The notes under the pieces: model-generated
What the model was told of the DNA's origin: nothing
What the model saw: the letters and a program-made list of their open reading frames with translations, nothing else
Database searches by the model: none
Assembly: GCA_025618425.1 (NCBI GenBank)
Contig: CM046844.1
Coordinates: 17,235,420 to 17,299,419, forward strand
DNA length: 64,000 nucleotides
Origin: Heliocidaris tuberculata
Lineage: Eukaryota; Echinodermata; Echinoidea; Camarodonta; Echinometridae
Direction: 5' to 3'
Shown here: piece by piece, positions 25,471 through 38,867 of the stretch
Numbering within the stretch: position 1 is the first letter of the stretch
How the letters are laid out: the number at the start of each line of letters is the position of its first letter
Translations under genes and position numbers: made by a program

Positions 25471-26728
25471 GTATATCGTAATGTGGTATGTGCTATACAA
25501 GAACAGAATATCATTATCATCATTCATAACCATGATATGTGGTTTGAAAAGGAGTGTAATTTGTTTTACACGGTTGCATTCAAGACTACCTTTAAACATA
25601 CATGTACAACCTTTTGTACTTCAGTGAGTGCAGACATGGTATACATTTTACATAACCATGCAAGAATAAAGTCCTTAACTTAGAAACAGTATACAGCTGG
25701 ACACAGAAAATTTTGTCTACAAAAATGTATTAAAAAAGACTTTTATAGGCAGATCAACCTTGTTCGAACAGTTGTAATAACAAACACTTGAAGTTCAAAG
25801 GAGTCTGAAAACATGATCAAACATGATCATCAGCTTCACATGACCTTCAATGAGGAATATCTCATCAAACATATTATATTGCAAATATAAATATTGAGTC
25901 TCCCACAAAAGGAAAAGGAACTAGATCACTTTAAAAATCGCTAATGCAACTTTATGTACCAAGCTACATTATTTACTTTGCATCATTGCAATAGGATTAC
26001 TGAAGTACAAAAGTAAGCTTCTTTTCCTTGCTCAATTCCATTACAATAAGTTTTACATTTATCCAACCGTTTATAATTGCTGAATGATTCCAATGACCCA
26101 CATGCCCCATTTAAAAGCTCAAATTTATTTGAACGATAAGCCCCTCCCCCAAGAGGGCATACAGACTCATTAAAATCTGGTACAGATATATTCAACCCTT
26201 AGTTTTTCCAATGACAAAGCGGCTATTACAAGTAATTTAAGGATTATGATTAGATTGTATGCATCTTAGAATCCGGGAAACATTTCAATTACGATTTTCA
26301 ACAGAAGCAATCGGTACTATCCATTACTGCAGCTAAATGCGCTTTTGTCCCTTACCCCCTTTTCTTTAGCATCTCAACATTCCATAAATTCTCCCAAGAT
26401 TTCACATGCATCTTCCCATTTAGTAAGTCTTTTTGCAAAGGAATAAAGAAGCTCACAAAGATTTCTGGGACCATTTGTATAAATCTTGAAAACGAGCATT
26501 CAATAGTAAGTTATTCAAATGCAACTTCCTAGATGTTAGCCAATCAGGGTATAAATTTTAAGAAGTCAAAGCTACATGTATATGCTAGCAATGATCCTCA
26601 TTTCTCAATTTCAGAAAACCTAGATTTGACTGGAACTTCTAACACCCTATGAACACTATACTTTAGAAATTGAAAGTTCACTTTTCACCCGATCCCATTC
26701 AGTGACATAGGTGTGGCTCTGTCTGTCT

Positions 26729-26839
26729 CCCCCCCCCCCCCCCCCCATTCTCTTTTAGCTTTATGCCTCGTTTCTCTCTTCCTCTCTCTTTTATTGCCCT
26801 GTCTCTCTATTCTCTCTCTCTATCTATCTCTCTCTCTCT
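26729..26839 (+). repeat. C18 run followed by CT-rich microsatellite
   Basis: Eighteen Cs end at 26746. CT and CTAT repeats follow from about 26770. Confidence 0.9.
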
Positions 26840-27470
26840 GTATCCTCTTACACAAAATGGCCAAGTACCACCAGAGACGGAGATGATCCTATCCTACCCT
26901 ATAATAAGCACAAATCTCAAGTTCAGACTGAAGTTTAGAATCTCTTTAGCCCACCATATATCTCTCTCTCTCGGGAGAGGGAACCAATATTATCCTTCCA
27001 TTTTCACAGTCCTATCCAATCAAAGTCATGGTTATCATTCCATTTCCTCTAATTCTTGCCACTTTTCTAGTAATAACCCTCATTATTTGTGATCAAAATC
27101 TTGCCAAAATAATGATAGAATTCCCGGATGAGGTAGAATAAAGATCCTGGAAGTTATTTCTGGCCTTTGCTCATACCTGGGATGACCCAAATAATTGGAG
27201 CTCCATGGGTATAATCGTTTTGTGGGTCACTTTATTCAAAGGGGACCAATCCACAAAATTGATTGGCTCTGTCTGTTTGAAGTTCCATGCTGGCTTGTCA
27301 CTGTATCCTATCTTCAAATTATCAGCTTTAAATATTACCTTTTTTGGTAAGAAGATATTGCAAGTTGAAAATACTGGAATTGCACTCTAAACAAAAGTAA
27401 GCATGACTTGTGGGGGGACCTATCGATGCACATGCACAAAATTTGGCACTGAAGTCCCGAGTTACACCCA

Positions 27471-27568
27471 GTCACACTGCCAAATGACTCCAAAACGACC
27501 TATAACCTGGTTTTTCCAGGTAACGTAAAGTTTTGTTTGGTCTGGTGTCTGTCTTGTTGGGGTGTGAC
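27471..27568. mobile_element. Short MITE-like element with GTCACAC termini
   Basis: The left end GTCACACTGCCAAATGACTC and the right end GGGTGTGAC are inverted over the GTCACAC core. GTTAC lies outside on the left and GTAAC on the right. The inner sequence resembles that at 7652 and 8105. Confidence 0.5.
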
Positions 27569-30009
27569 GTAACATAACTTCTATTCAGAATTCTTTGGAA
27601 ATAGCTACAGCCAAAGTATCGTTTAGGCAGGCATTGTCAAGTGTAATTTGGAGGGAAAAAAACCTTCCCCTATTTAAATTTACAAAGATTAATCAATTCA
27701 ATTATGAATGCATAGGTTTGTTGGAAAGAGTTGCATCATCTTTATCAGTTTATATCTTTTTACCCCAACTGATCAATTGGTACAAACAAATGAAAATAGA
27801 GAATAGGGATATTTGAACAGCTTACTGGCATCATTAACTATGGACTACAAATCAATCATTACCTTACTGCAAATTGGCAAATGCATTCTTTAAAAAGGTG
27901 TTTTTGTCGCAGATAAATCAAATCATTATCAGTGCATGAATGATAACATACATGCACCATGGAATGTTTGCAATATTTATGTTATTATGACACTGTAACA
28001 TGACATTCAAAAGGTCCTTGAGTAAGTGCATTCGACCTTTGACCTCGGAATGTAACATGTCCGCTGTCTGCCGGCTTTTTCCTTCTGAAATAACCGCGGA
28101 AGAGCACGAAAGATAAGATAACAAAGTTGAGCGGAATTTTCTAAACATTCATGCATATATCCATGTATAAGTACATATATGTAAGAAATTTAAATGACAG
28201 ATTTATCACTTGGTTTTCAAACTCTAGTTATATCATACTTTAAAATCCAATGGAAGTGCATGTCAAAAGAATTTACCTGATCCCTAATTTGGTAAAATGC
28301 AATATCCTTTGATTTCAGACTTATATGTAATTCTATCAACCTTCTCCAATTCTGCATCTTTACTAAAATAAAGGCATCAACAAGCTATGACACATTTTAT
28401 TTGATAATGGGATATCATAACTGCTTTTCCTCTGCATATCAAAGATAAGGTTCACATTTCTACCTCAACTACTTATATTCTATCAAAAGGATATTCAACA
28501 ATATGAATGACATTGAGAAGCCATGTACTGCACATTGTAACAAAGGATTTGCCTAACACTGTATGTCAAAGGCCTTTAGGGGTATTACTTGAAATGCAAA
28601 GACACAGAAAATTACAAATTTGCAAGAGCAAAACAGCCTTGTCTCATCTACAAAAGTTCAATTATTTTCATCCGATTACTGAATCAAACTTGTCATATAG
28701 ACATGCCCCAAAGATACACAACTTTATTGGCAAACAAGACTGATATCCACGGTTAAGGTTTGATGCTGTCGATCCTGCAGGTGCACGATTGTCCGCTTGC
28801 TTTAGATCTTCAGTATCTAAACTCTCAAAAGTGGCACTTCCAGGCAAACAAACCCAACCAAAGGGATCAAACATTGGCAATTATTAATTTTCATTGCCAG
28901 AAGCTGTGGGAATTTCAATTTGCTGAACGAACACTCTGATACAAGAAAGACCTTAGATCGCCGTCAAAAAGTCATTAGAGGCCTACTGTGCACGTCACGT
29001 CCACTTGATGAATGCAGTGAACTTCAATGACATTGGCATCATTAGAAGGGTGCTTTGTGATATTTAATTCAATTTGAAACACACACCTAACCTACATGTA
29101 TGTAAACTTTAATTTTCCTTTGAAGGCTACATGGAGCAATTATACTTATGTTCCCACAGTCAATGAAAGATCAATCTCATTTAGATGAGACGAGAGAGTA
29201 TTTTTTCATTTTTCTTGATCTGATGATAACAGCAATAACTTACAATGACAATAATGATGGTTGCGAATATGTTCAACAACTCATTAAAATAACCATTTGG
29301 TTAAGATGCATTTGGAATACTTCTGCAATTTCATGACCTGACCACAAAAAAATTTGATTAAGAATTTATATTCCATTGCTAAAGAAGACCTAAAACTAAG
29401 CAATTAGCTTGAGATCTTTTATACAGAAAATCACCACTTCTATACTACATTTTATCAAATCACAGGTCATGCTCAATTTGTATTATTTCCTGAAACATTA
29501 AAAGACAAGCAAAACTTATAGAATAACACTTAATATCAACATATTTCAATCGTTACACTATCTGAAAGGGGCTAATATCATTTGAATCATTTCATATGAC
29601 TTTTGATTGGTTTACCTGCCCTGAGGCTGGTGTACTTAAGAAAACATATAGCACACAAAGCTGGAAACTAATTCCTCGTAAATGGCAGCTCGACAAACAC
29701 GGAGCACATTCATAGTCGTTAAGGGGGGGGTGCACATGAGAGAAAACTTTGGAGGTAATCTTCTGCCAGGGTTGTTCAAATATGAACACCACTCCAAGGC
29801 AGTCGCAGGAAAAAAAATTTTGGAAATTTTTGAAAAGGATTAAGTAGCAAGTACTTTACTGAACCCTAATTGAACTTTTCCACATCAAATGGTTCCCCCT
29901 TTTGTACTAGTGTTGCATGGAAGTAAAATAATTTGTGATCATTATAAACTTGATATGACAGAGATAGACGCATTTACCCCCTGAATTACTTACAAACAAT
30001 GATACTATC
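27569..30009. other. No supported feature
   Basis: Unassigned AT-rich sequence without recognised repeats. Confidence 0.6.
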
Positions 30010-30081
30010 TGCTTCAAGCTAGAAGGGTGTTTAAGTGTAAAAGTTACAGGGTATGAACGAATGTACTTTTGGCTCATGCAT
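30010..30081. repeat. Diverged hairpin-family element
   Basis: The left CTTCAAGCTAGAAGGGTGTT and right GTACTTTTGGCTCATGC retain only part of the pairing. Confidence 0.35.
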
Positions 30082-30589
30082 TACAAAATCAAAAGCTCCA
30101 GAAAGACGACCGTGGAAGAGAAGATTTTAAAAATCTCATCCCAAAGCCAGTAATACAGAAATATCTTTTGAATTTCACTTCTTTTCAAATCGACATCAAA
30201 ATAAGGTTAACCTGAATTGGGTACTTGGCTTACATTCAACATCATGATGTCTCAAACCTGTGAAAGTGACTTTCTAGTTCAGGGTTTGCGTGCAGTAAGT
30301 TGCCAAAGAATAATAAATAGTATTCCTTCTCTTTCTTCGAATTACGTGCAACTCCAGCAGCAATCGTCCGAATTTCCACGTTTTTTTCACTGAGGGTAAA
30401 TGACTGAGGGGCATATTATTCTGCCCGTCATCCCAAACCCAGAAATAACATGCACGGAGGAGAGAGGGTAAAAGGATGTCTTTTGAATTCTGCTTCTTTT
30501 GATATCAGTCTAAATCAACTGTGCTAGAGGCTCCATGGGATCCCACTTTTATTCCTCTTTTCCTTCATACGATCTTGCTCTGTTGAATT

Positions 30590-30800
30590 TCACAACACAC
30601 CTTGCTGGATTTGCAGAGCGACTTTCCTGAATCATTTCCACAGGCAAAGAGCCTCCTAAATCGAACAATCCACTCGTTCCGTGTTAGGTCTCTACAAAAA
30701 TTTGCTCACTTTATAACTCTGAGAGCTCAAAATTAACTTACAACACACCTTGCTGGAAATGGCAGAAATTTGCAGAGCCCCTTTTCCCCATACACAGGAA
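30590..30800 (+). repeat. Divergent duplication, period about 140-150 bp
   Basis: CAACACACCTTGCTGGATTT and CAACACACCTTGCTGGAAAT each lead to TTTGCAGAGC and then CACAGG. Confidence 0.65.
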
Positions 30801-31864
30801 AAGTGCCCAAAGAAATAACCATTACACCGAAAGAAACCCAGAGACTAGATCTTAAGTTCGATCTCTCAGAAAATTGATCACAATTCAGAAAACTGCAAAA
30901 CTATTAGAGTCAAGAATTTTTTTTGTTGAAAATCTACACCATAACTGAAATGTACATGTATCAAATCATGACTGGAAACATCCCTTTACTACTAATAGAT
31001 TCCAAAGAAAGAACCCATATGCCTAAAGGAATTGCTACTGATTAAATTGGAACTAACTTATTGCCATTTCAGTGGTGATTTGTGTGTTTACATCTTTTTG
31101 ATGCTTACCACATAATGTCAAGAATTTTCGACAGCCCCAGGTCGGACCTTTTCACATTACTCTAAATTGAAAGGGCCAACTTTAAATCAATTTGTATTTG
31201 TTGAATTACGATTCCATCAGAACAGAGAGTTGGAAATAGTCTTTAAATTGAAATATTTCTATGCCTTGAGGAAGAAATACCTTCCTAAATGGAGATAAGA
31301 AAAGGGCCATTTTGAAACAAATTTCAATAGTGGATTTTTATCATAAAAACTTCATTACTCCTGAGTACTGCAGTGTCAGTAATCTGTACAAAGGTAATAA
31401 CTTTATGAAAAACAGATCTCTTGATTTCCAAAAGATAATTTGTTCCTTGTACTGTCTTCATCTTAGTATTCACCAATTCATTATTGAAGAAAAGACTATG
31501 ATGAGGTTAAAAAGCAATTATATCAAATAAGAGTTTGATATAAATCAATATTTCCTCATAAAACTACCTTCTCTCTCTCTCTCTTTTCCCAATCTTTTTT
31601 TGTTTTCTGCTCTCTGTATCATTTATGCATAAAACTTGAGATATTAAAGGCTAAAAGTGGACATTTGACAAAATCTTTCTCAGAGTGACCGACAAAAATT
31701 ATCTAGATTTATTGGGTAGATAAGACAATTATAATTGCTAAAGCAAATAGAAGTCATCCACAAATTGACTGATTAATAACTTCTCAGTGACAGTTTGTAG
31801 ATCTTATCCATATTTTTCATTCTTTATCTTTTAATTCTGAATTCTAACACTAAAATCTCATTCT

Positions 31865-32135
31865 AAAATGCAGTTAAGTGGTGCTGTTCTTTGTAATAAA
31901 TTGTCACAATTCATCCATTTTCTACAAGGTTGCTAGTCTGTAAGAACAACATTTTAAAAGGCATTTCACTGTTGTTGTTCTTTTTTTTCTGAGATAAACA
32001 GTCACAATTCATCATTTTCTACAAGGTCGGTAGTCTGAGATATTAAAAAAAAAACGTTTAAAAGCAGTTCAGCAATCCTGTTTTCTGAAATAAACTGTCA
32101 CAATTCATCCATTTCCTACAAGGTTGCCACTCTTA
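31865..32135 (+). repeat. Tandem repeat x 3, period about 95-98 bp
   Basis: ATAAAxTGTCACAATTCATCC followed by TCTACAAGGTTGCTAGTCTG-like sequence occurs at 31896, 31994 and 32089. The array ends about 60 bp before the MITE at 32197. Confidence 0.85.
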
Positions 32136-32196
32136 CATTGACTGGCTTGTATGAAAATGGTTACATCAATGCATAACAGACACAAAGGGGTATTAA

Positions 32197-32598
32197 AGGG
32201 ATTCGGTAACTTTGTGGAGGCTTGCATGATTTAATAAATTGTTGAATTTTGATATCTGTCTTGTATAATGATGTTCAGAAGGATAAATAAATAGCCAGGC
32301 ATAGAAAGGTTTTCAAATACAGGTATATAATGCTATTATTAAGATGTCTATGACTGAATACTTCCATTTACGAAAGCGTATGGCCATAAGCTTCAGTCTA
32401 ACACTGAGTCTATGGAGGAAAATGAGTCTGGCATTTCGGGTCACTTGCATAAGTTTACTTTTGTGAAGCACATGATGGTTTTGAAGTGTTTTTTTTTTTT
32501 TCCTGGGCTTCATTTTTACACCATATTACGTACAATGATAGCATGTACGGCCAGGCAGCTCAGATTTTATCAAGCCTCTACAAAGTTACCAAATCCCT
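32197..32598. mobile_element. TTAA-flanked MITE, 402 bp
   Basis: The left end AGGGATTCGGTAACTTTGTG and the right end (inverted) AGGGATTTGGTAACTTTGTA match over 28 bp with two differences. Both ends are bordered by TTAA (32193-32196 and 32599-32602). It shares the TTAA|AGGG terminus with the element at 41928 but not the internal sequence. Confidence 0.85.
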
Positions 32599-32602
32599 TT
32601 AA

Positions 32603-34881
32603 AGATTGCACCTCTACCCCACATTTGGTATCTACATGTACATAGCAATTCATCATCGAGACATCTTCCTGCCGTTCGCAATCAAACATTATGGCTTCCA
32701 AATTAGACAAGGGAAAACTTATGAGGTCCCATTCGTAATGTTTCCATTCACTATCTTAAGTAATGTACCCATTAACTTAGATTTGATTTGGATGAATAGA
32801 ACGTTTCGTTGTTTCGCAGTGTATGCATTTATAACTGTATAGGCACCTTGTACTGGATCCTAACACATGTGGAGCAATAATCGTAAAGAAGAAATCATAA
32901 CAATTCCGCGATATCCAGCACAAATATAACAGTTTGAGGCAGAAGATGACTGTCCCTCAAACTTGTCAAAAAGCCCCAGTAAATGATAAATGAACCACTG
33001 AGAAATTTTGTAGTCATGGATTGACAAGACAAAAAAAATACTAAAAGTATTAGAAGTGATAAAAATACCCCTTAGAAATAAAATTCTGTATTTTATCCTC
33101 TTCATATTATGCCTTAGTTTGTTTATAATATTCAGTACATAATTTCTTGAAGCTTGCCTTACATGGAAGCTATTTCAAACTGAAATGCTTAATCAAGCAA
33201 TGCCAAACTTGATCATTATATGGTTTACATCCTGTCATAAGACAGCACAGCAATACATCATACATGTTGCATTCGTTGAATTTCATATTTATCCAATGAT
33301 CACACTATTTCTACAATGCTTCCACAGAAATACAGAGCTCGGCTTTACAGGCAAATATCTACAGGGTATTTAAGACAACAATTGCTTTCATAGAAGAGCT
33401 GCGGTTTCAATCCCTCATTCAAGAATTATTAATGGGCTCATTTCAATGCTAAATAAACATCCGAAACTCATTTCAATCTTTTTGCTGTTTTTCCAATAAA
33501 AACACCATCTGCATGTCCACAGTCCCATAGTACCTCCAGGAATTGCTAGGGAGGAGACCTTCTACATGTAGTGTAAAGTTTGGAAAATTGCTTCATCCTG
33601 CGCTTAAAGGCAAAGTTTACCATTCGCTATTGTGAAAGGATAATTTCAATACCCGTGCATGTAGCATCATACTATGCTGCACCAAGATCTGAAGAAGCAC
33701 ATATTGTATTAAGCTCAAATACTATATGACAAACAAAATTGAGAATTCCAGTTCAAGGTCTCACTAATCACTATCTTCTACAAGAAACTAGTTAAGACTA
33801 GATTACCAATTCATATTTATCGCTCCAAGCCATGGATGAAATACACTTTACAAGGACAAGTTTCCCCATTTTTCTGTACGTAGAATTCTTCTTTGTGTAG
33901 AATTTCACAAGCCTTAATAATCATCAGACCCATTTTTTTCTTTGCCCCAAACACTAAATCTGCCAATATAGTTTAGCATAGCTTAGCACTTGAAAAATAC
34001 AATGCATAATCTTTAAGAATACATTACCAGGTGTCACGAAAGTACAAAGGATTAATCTATTGTGAACTTTATATCAACTGACGTGACAGTTTCATATTCT
34101 TTTATTATCACAGAATTTGTAATATTGACACCTCAAACATTTTTCATTTTTTAAAACACTATTCAATCTCTATGTGAAATCAGGTGTGAAACCATAAAGA
34201 GAGCACATGGCCACAAAGTAACAAATTCCAATTGGAATCTCCAGACAAAAAGAACATGAGTTTGAAAAGTGACAGGTGAAATATGCAATTCATTTTCTAA
34301 GCCCGTCATGCCAATATGCTCATGAAAACATGAAAAGTAGGACGGCATTGAGTCAGTCATCCATGCTTGCAAAGGAATGTTTTAAAACATAGCTGGTTCT
34401 GCATTACGGTGAAAAGTGATTGCTCTCTCGAATTTCCTTTGTTAAATATGACATTGTCACTTAAGCATGAACACAAAGAAAATCATTTAAATTCCTAGTT
34501 TTACATTCTTGTATATTTCTCTGCTATCTATGTAACCCACAAACATTTTATCTGTCAAAAACTTTAATGATACCCTCTAGATTCCAATAAAGCTTGTGGT
34601 TCTTTTACATCTACTTAAGATGCAAACAGCTACTTCTGGTAAAAGTTACACCATACACTTGAAAAAAAAATCACAATATCTCGTATTTTGATGGGTAAAA
34701 GCCATTAATTTGCTAATAAGGAGTTGTATCACAGACTTTCTGTAAGTGATCACTTGATCAGCAAGATAGAAAAGGAGAGAAAGTTTCGCCCGTGCAAATG
34801 TATCATAATATTTCCCTTGGGCATTCTTATTTTCATAACACCTGTGAATTGCATTATACTCACTACAAGATATGAAAATGT
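32603..34881. other. No supported feature
   Basis: TTAAAGGCAAAGTTTACC near 33605 may be a solo end of a TTAA-type element; its partner is not seen. Confidence 0.55.
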
Positions 34882-35066
34882 TGATGATTTATTCTACCTG
34901 ACTGCTAAGAAAGCATGTATATGCTTGTAACTAAGCAACCAGGGGACAGACAACATAAAGTCCTCTCTGAGGGACTTGGTAATGAGGATTAATGCCTTAC
35001 CAAAGGGCACTAACACTTGGTTCCAGTTACAAGACATCCGCTCTACCACTGAGCCATCGTGCCTCC
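34882..35066 (-). mobile_element. SINE family B copy with the B box deleted
   Basis: The minus strand reads GGAGGCACGATGGCTCAGTG, then TCTTGTAACTGG and directly AACCAAGTG, then the GTGCCCTTTGGTAAGGCATT body and CTTTCTTAGCAGTCAGG. Compared with the copy at 25244, about 18 bases covering the B box are missing. As it stands this copy should not be transcribed by polymerase III. Confidence 0.8.
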
Positions 35067-35420
35067 TGTCCCCCAAACAACAATTTTTTGAATGAAAAAT
35101 ATATCTGATGAATACACAATCACCCCTTTAAAGCTGAATTGCTCTAAAATTTGTTTATTTAAAGGAATAGTTATACATGCCAGATCGCAGACACTCTATG
35201 ACCCTTGTGTCACAAATTTACGAGGTGCGAGAAATGAACAATATCTTCCATGTTTTAGTGCACAATAGTTGAAGTTGTCACATACTTAGTATAAGGATTG
35301 TAGAGACCACACAATTAAACATTCATCGTCATCATAACTTTAAAGGACTTGGGCACATTTGTTTGTTGCCAGGCAGTTCTTAGGAAGCCTTTATCAATCT
35401 TGCTCATAACTAGTGTGAAT

Positions 35421-35429
35421 ATCTCTCTC

Positions 35430-35460
<31 letters not shown>

Positions 35461-35480
35461 GTATCTATCTATCTCTCACT
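35421..35480 (+). repeat. CT/CTAT microsatellite
   Basis: CT repeats interrupted by CTATCT. Confidence 0.95.
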
Positions 35481-35826
35481 CACCTAGTCACCTCTGGCTC
35501 TTCTTATCCTCTATCTTTCCCTCACTCTATCCAACTGGCTTCTATAGATTTTTCTATGATCATTTGTTATTTTCATTTTCACGTATATATGTATCCCTTT
35601 TCACATAAACACCACTCTTCATGCCTGTTTCTTTAAAGCTTTCTTTGCATTCTTGTGAATAAAAGGAGTATTACACCTACAAAGAATGGTGTAATTTTAG
35701 GCAATCTGGATTCAATAAGTTCCTAAAATGAAAATATCACTAAAGGGAGAATTACCCATTCACATGCTTTTAATATCTAAATATATTCTAGTCTGCTCCT
35801 CTCTTTTTACATGTATACATAAACCT

Positions 35827-35833
35827 CCCCCCC

Positions 35834-35891
<58 letters not shown>

Positions 35892-35894
35892 TTC
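35827..35894 (+). repeat. C18 run fused to a CT microsatellite
   Basis: Eighteen Cs run directly into more than 20 CT units. Tracts of this composition can form triplex or i-motif DNA (inference). Confidence 0.95.
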
Positions 35895-36014
35895 TATTAT
35901 TTTCCTCCTTTGCTGGAATTACTCATTAAAAGAGAGATGCCATTTCTGGCACATTGATTGGTAATTTTGAACAACACAGTCCTGATACAATATGTGATTA
36001 ACTCAAACAAACTT

Positions 36015-36056
<42 letters not shown>

Positions 36057-36088
36057 TCCCTCTCTCTCTTTCTCTCTCTCCCTCTCCT
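36015..36088 (+). repeat. CT microsatellite
   Basis: About 35 CT units, with CCCT interruptions near the right end. Confidence 0.95.
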
Positions 36089-37479
36089 ACATACACTTAC
36101 CACTAGTGAAATCAGCATACAGTGTAGGCCTATTTACAAAAAAAAATTTATGCTACAATAGTGAATACCTGTGTGTACCAAAATATATATATGTATTTTT
36201 CATAACTATGTTCATAGAGAAAGCCCTCTTATTCCCTTTTCATATCAAGCAACAGTATACCACTATACATTTTCATCTATTAAACCACTTTCAGAGTACA
36301 TTGTTTTTATGGTAGGGCAAGTATCATGGAAGTTTTTGTCAATCATCAATTTCAAACAGTCCTCTTAAGATTGCAAATGGAATAAGAAGGCCTGTGATCA
36401 GAGCGACTTCAATCATTAATGTCTGCTTCAGTCTCTTAACCTCGCAATCAACCTTAAGCCTTCAGCTCCCAGACCCTGCCACCACTCAAGTGGTTCTAGC
36501 TCCCAGGCTCAAATTCCAGAGCTCTCTCATGATATTCAAGAAGTTGTTTGTGACAGACTTTCTCCCGATCGAATTAAGCAACTAACATTAACCCCTCCAC
36601 CTCCGGGGTTGGTGCTCGTACAGCGGTGCCCCCGTTTTCGTGAGAGGAATAGGGTTAAAAGCACTTTGAGGAGGGAAGAATGGGTGAATACGATAGCACC
36701 CTCACTCATTTCCTTGGGGCAGCGAGGGTACTTGGTTGGAAGTTTTGAATTGTATCAGATTAAGAAAATGGTTATTAGCGTTGGCATGAAGTAGGAGTGA
36801 GATCATGAACTTTAACCTGGATTCTTATGAGTTGAATACGATCTACGGGGGTGATACGTGCCAGTGACTTTATCCCTAGATGAAGAGCATTCATTTTTCT
36901 TAGAATAAAGATGCTTTTTGGTAAAAACCGTTTGAAAAATAACATGACAATGTATCTTGTCTTAAATGCCAACTTGACAGATTGGTATTCTTTATTTCAT
37001 TTCAAATCTGTCACATGTAGTAAAGTAGACAACATCAAGGTAAGAGTGATTGATCCCAAATTTTGTCAAATGAGACAATAAAAGTGACCGTGTCTGCACT
37101 TTTTGTTGTAAGAAAAAATTAGTGGAAAACATATAGATCTTGGGATATTGCCCTTTTCTTTGCTTAATCTCTTTGCAAACTAACCAAATAACACATCACT
37201 TACACTGATCTACCGCACAATACATGTACCTTCATGTACTACCATCTTTCCCTCTCATACCTAAGATATCTTAATTTAGACCCCTGCATTCCCCCTAACC
37301 CTCCCCCCCCCCCAATATCTCCCTATCAATGCTCTACATCCTGGATCCAGTACTAGCTCTCTCATACAAAGAATTGTAAAACCAGAAACGGCAGCAAATT
37401 TTGTCAGCATTCCACAAAAGATTCTGGTTTTAGTATAATTCCAAGTGTATAGCTGTTCCGCTCCCACTCTGTTTGTATA

Positions 37480-37680
37480 TCTGTCTGTCTGCCTGCCTGT
37501 CTGTCATGGCTCCCCGCCCCCGCCCCCCTCTCTCCCATCCCCTCATCATCATCTCTCTACCTGTCCCACTTCATCCCTGACCTGCAACCACCTTACAATG
37601 CAACACCCCCATCCCTCCACCCATACTCTTCCACATTCACAATCGTAACCCATCCATCCATCCATTCAACCAACAAAAAA
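37480..37680 (+). repeat. C-rich low-complexity region with CTGT and CATC repeats
   Basis: CTGT/CCTG repeats, C-runs and CCAT repeats follow each other. There are no splice sites or conserved frame. Confidence 0.8.
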
Positions 37681-38134
37681 AAAAAAACCATCTCCCTTTT
37701 GTAATGTATTTCTTTCTGAAGCCCTAAGCCTCCGCAAACATTTACCCCACACCCATTTACAGCCAATTCCCTCTATTTGCTCTACGGCTCAAGAAAGTGA
37801 CAATTGTTCCCTCTATAACAGCCCATTTTGCAGGGAGCATGCGTTGTAATAATGCGTGTCTCATTACGAGATTACGCCCCTGTTTTTAGCCATTATATCT
37901 ATTTTTCCATACTGCTGGGGTTTCAAGTTTCAAAATCGCTTTCTCCTGGAAAGTTTTGAAGTGATAAATTCAAAATGGCTTTAGGGGAGGGTCAAAGTTA
38001 TCTAGCTACCTTTCCTTCTGCTAGACACATATAATAATCAAAGTACATGTACATCAAGCTTGTCTAGTCTGATGTGAGCAGTATTTGCATTTGTTTTGTG
38101 CAATGGTGTGCTTGCATTTCTATCATTCATGTTC

Positions 38135-38418
38135 CTCTCATTAATATTCATAATCTGTTAATACTAATCACTAATAGATATTCAACAAATCATACTGCAT
38201 TACAGCATGAAAAACTTGCAAAGTCATAAAAGTGGCCATTTGTACATGTTGTCTCTACAGACCAGAAGCTGAAACTCATTAATATTCATAATCTGTTCAT
38301 ACTAATCTTTCATAGATATCCAACAAATAATAAGTTTGCATTACATCATGAAAAACTTGCAAAGTTATAAAAAAAGTCGCAAGTTGAAGATGTTGTTTTT
38401 ACAGACCAGAAGCTGAAA
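38135..38418 (+). repeat. Tandem duplication, period about 138 bp
   Basis: CTCATTAATATTCATAATCT starts both units (38137 and 38275), and ACAGACCAGAAGCTGAAA ends both. Confidence 0.9.
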
Positions 38419-38707
38419 ACAACATATTATTGTTATGCCTCCCAATTTCTGGAATCTTAATTTGACTTTCATAAGGATCTGATAGGCACTGGGTCAACCC
38501 AAGTGTTTGTCCGGATCGTGACAGGAGCAACAAGAGAAAAAGAGTCAAAAGAAATCAGACAATAAACTGTGCTACTTGTTTGCACCTCAGGGAAAGCTTA
38601 TGAAAAGACCAGGGGGCATCGCAACTAATTTACATTTTCAATCCTTCATCCCATAGGCCTACATGTATGTATTTTTGACTCCTGAAATGCATCAGTGTCA
38701 CTGATTT

Positions 38708-38867
38708 GAAATAATCATTACGAGTTTGAGGAATTTGATGAAATAATCGCTGTGGATTCTGAAGAAATTGCGAAGATAATCATTGCGGTTTTAAAGGATT
38801 TGACGATATAATCGAGTGTTCAAACAATTTGTTAAAACAGTAATCAATGATTCAAACAAAACTGATG
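38708..38867 (+). repeat. 32-bp minisatellite x 5 in exact register
   Basis: Five diverged 32-bp units start at 38708, 38740, 38772, 38804 and 38836, each beginning GAAATAATCA or a close form. No indels have accumulated although bases differ widely. Confidence 0.85.

Noticed and set aside
28668..28880. Minus-strand 70-codon frame with ordinary codon use
   Set aside because: It starts at TTG, lacks flanking splice signals and resembles no known protein.
35349..36315. Ser/Leu-rich and Arg/Glu-rich frames
   Set aside because: They follow CT/GA microsatellites exactly and stop soon after these end.
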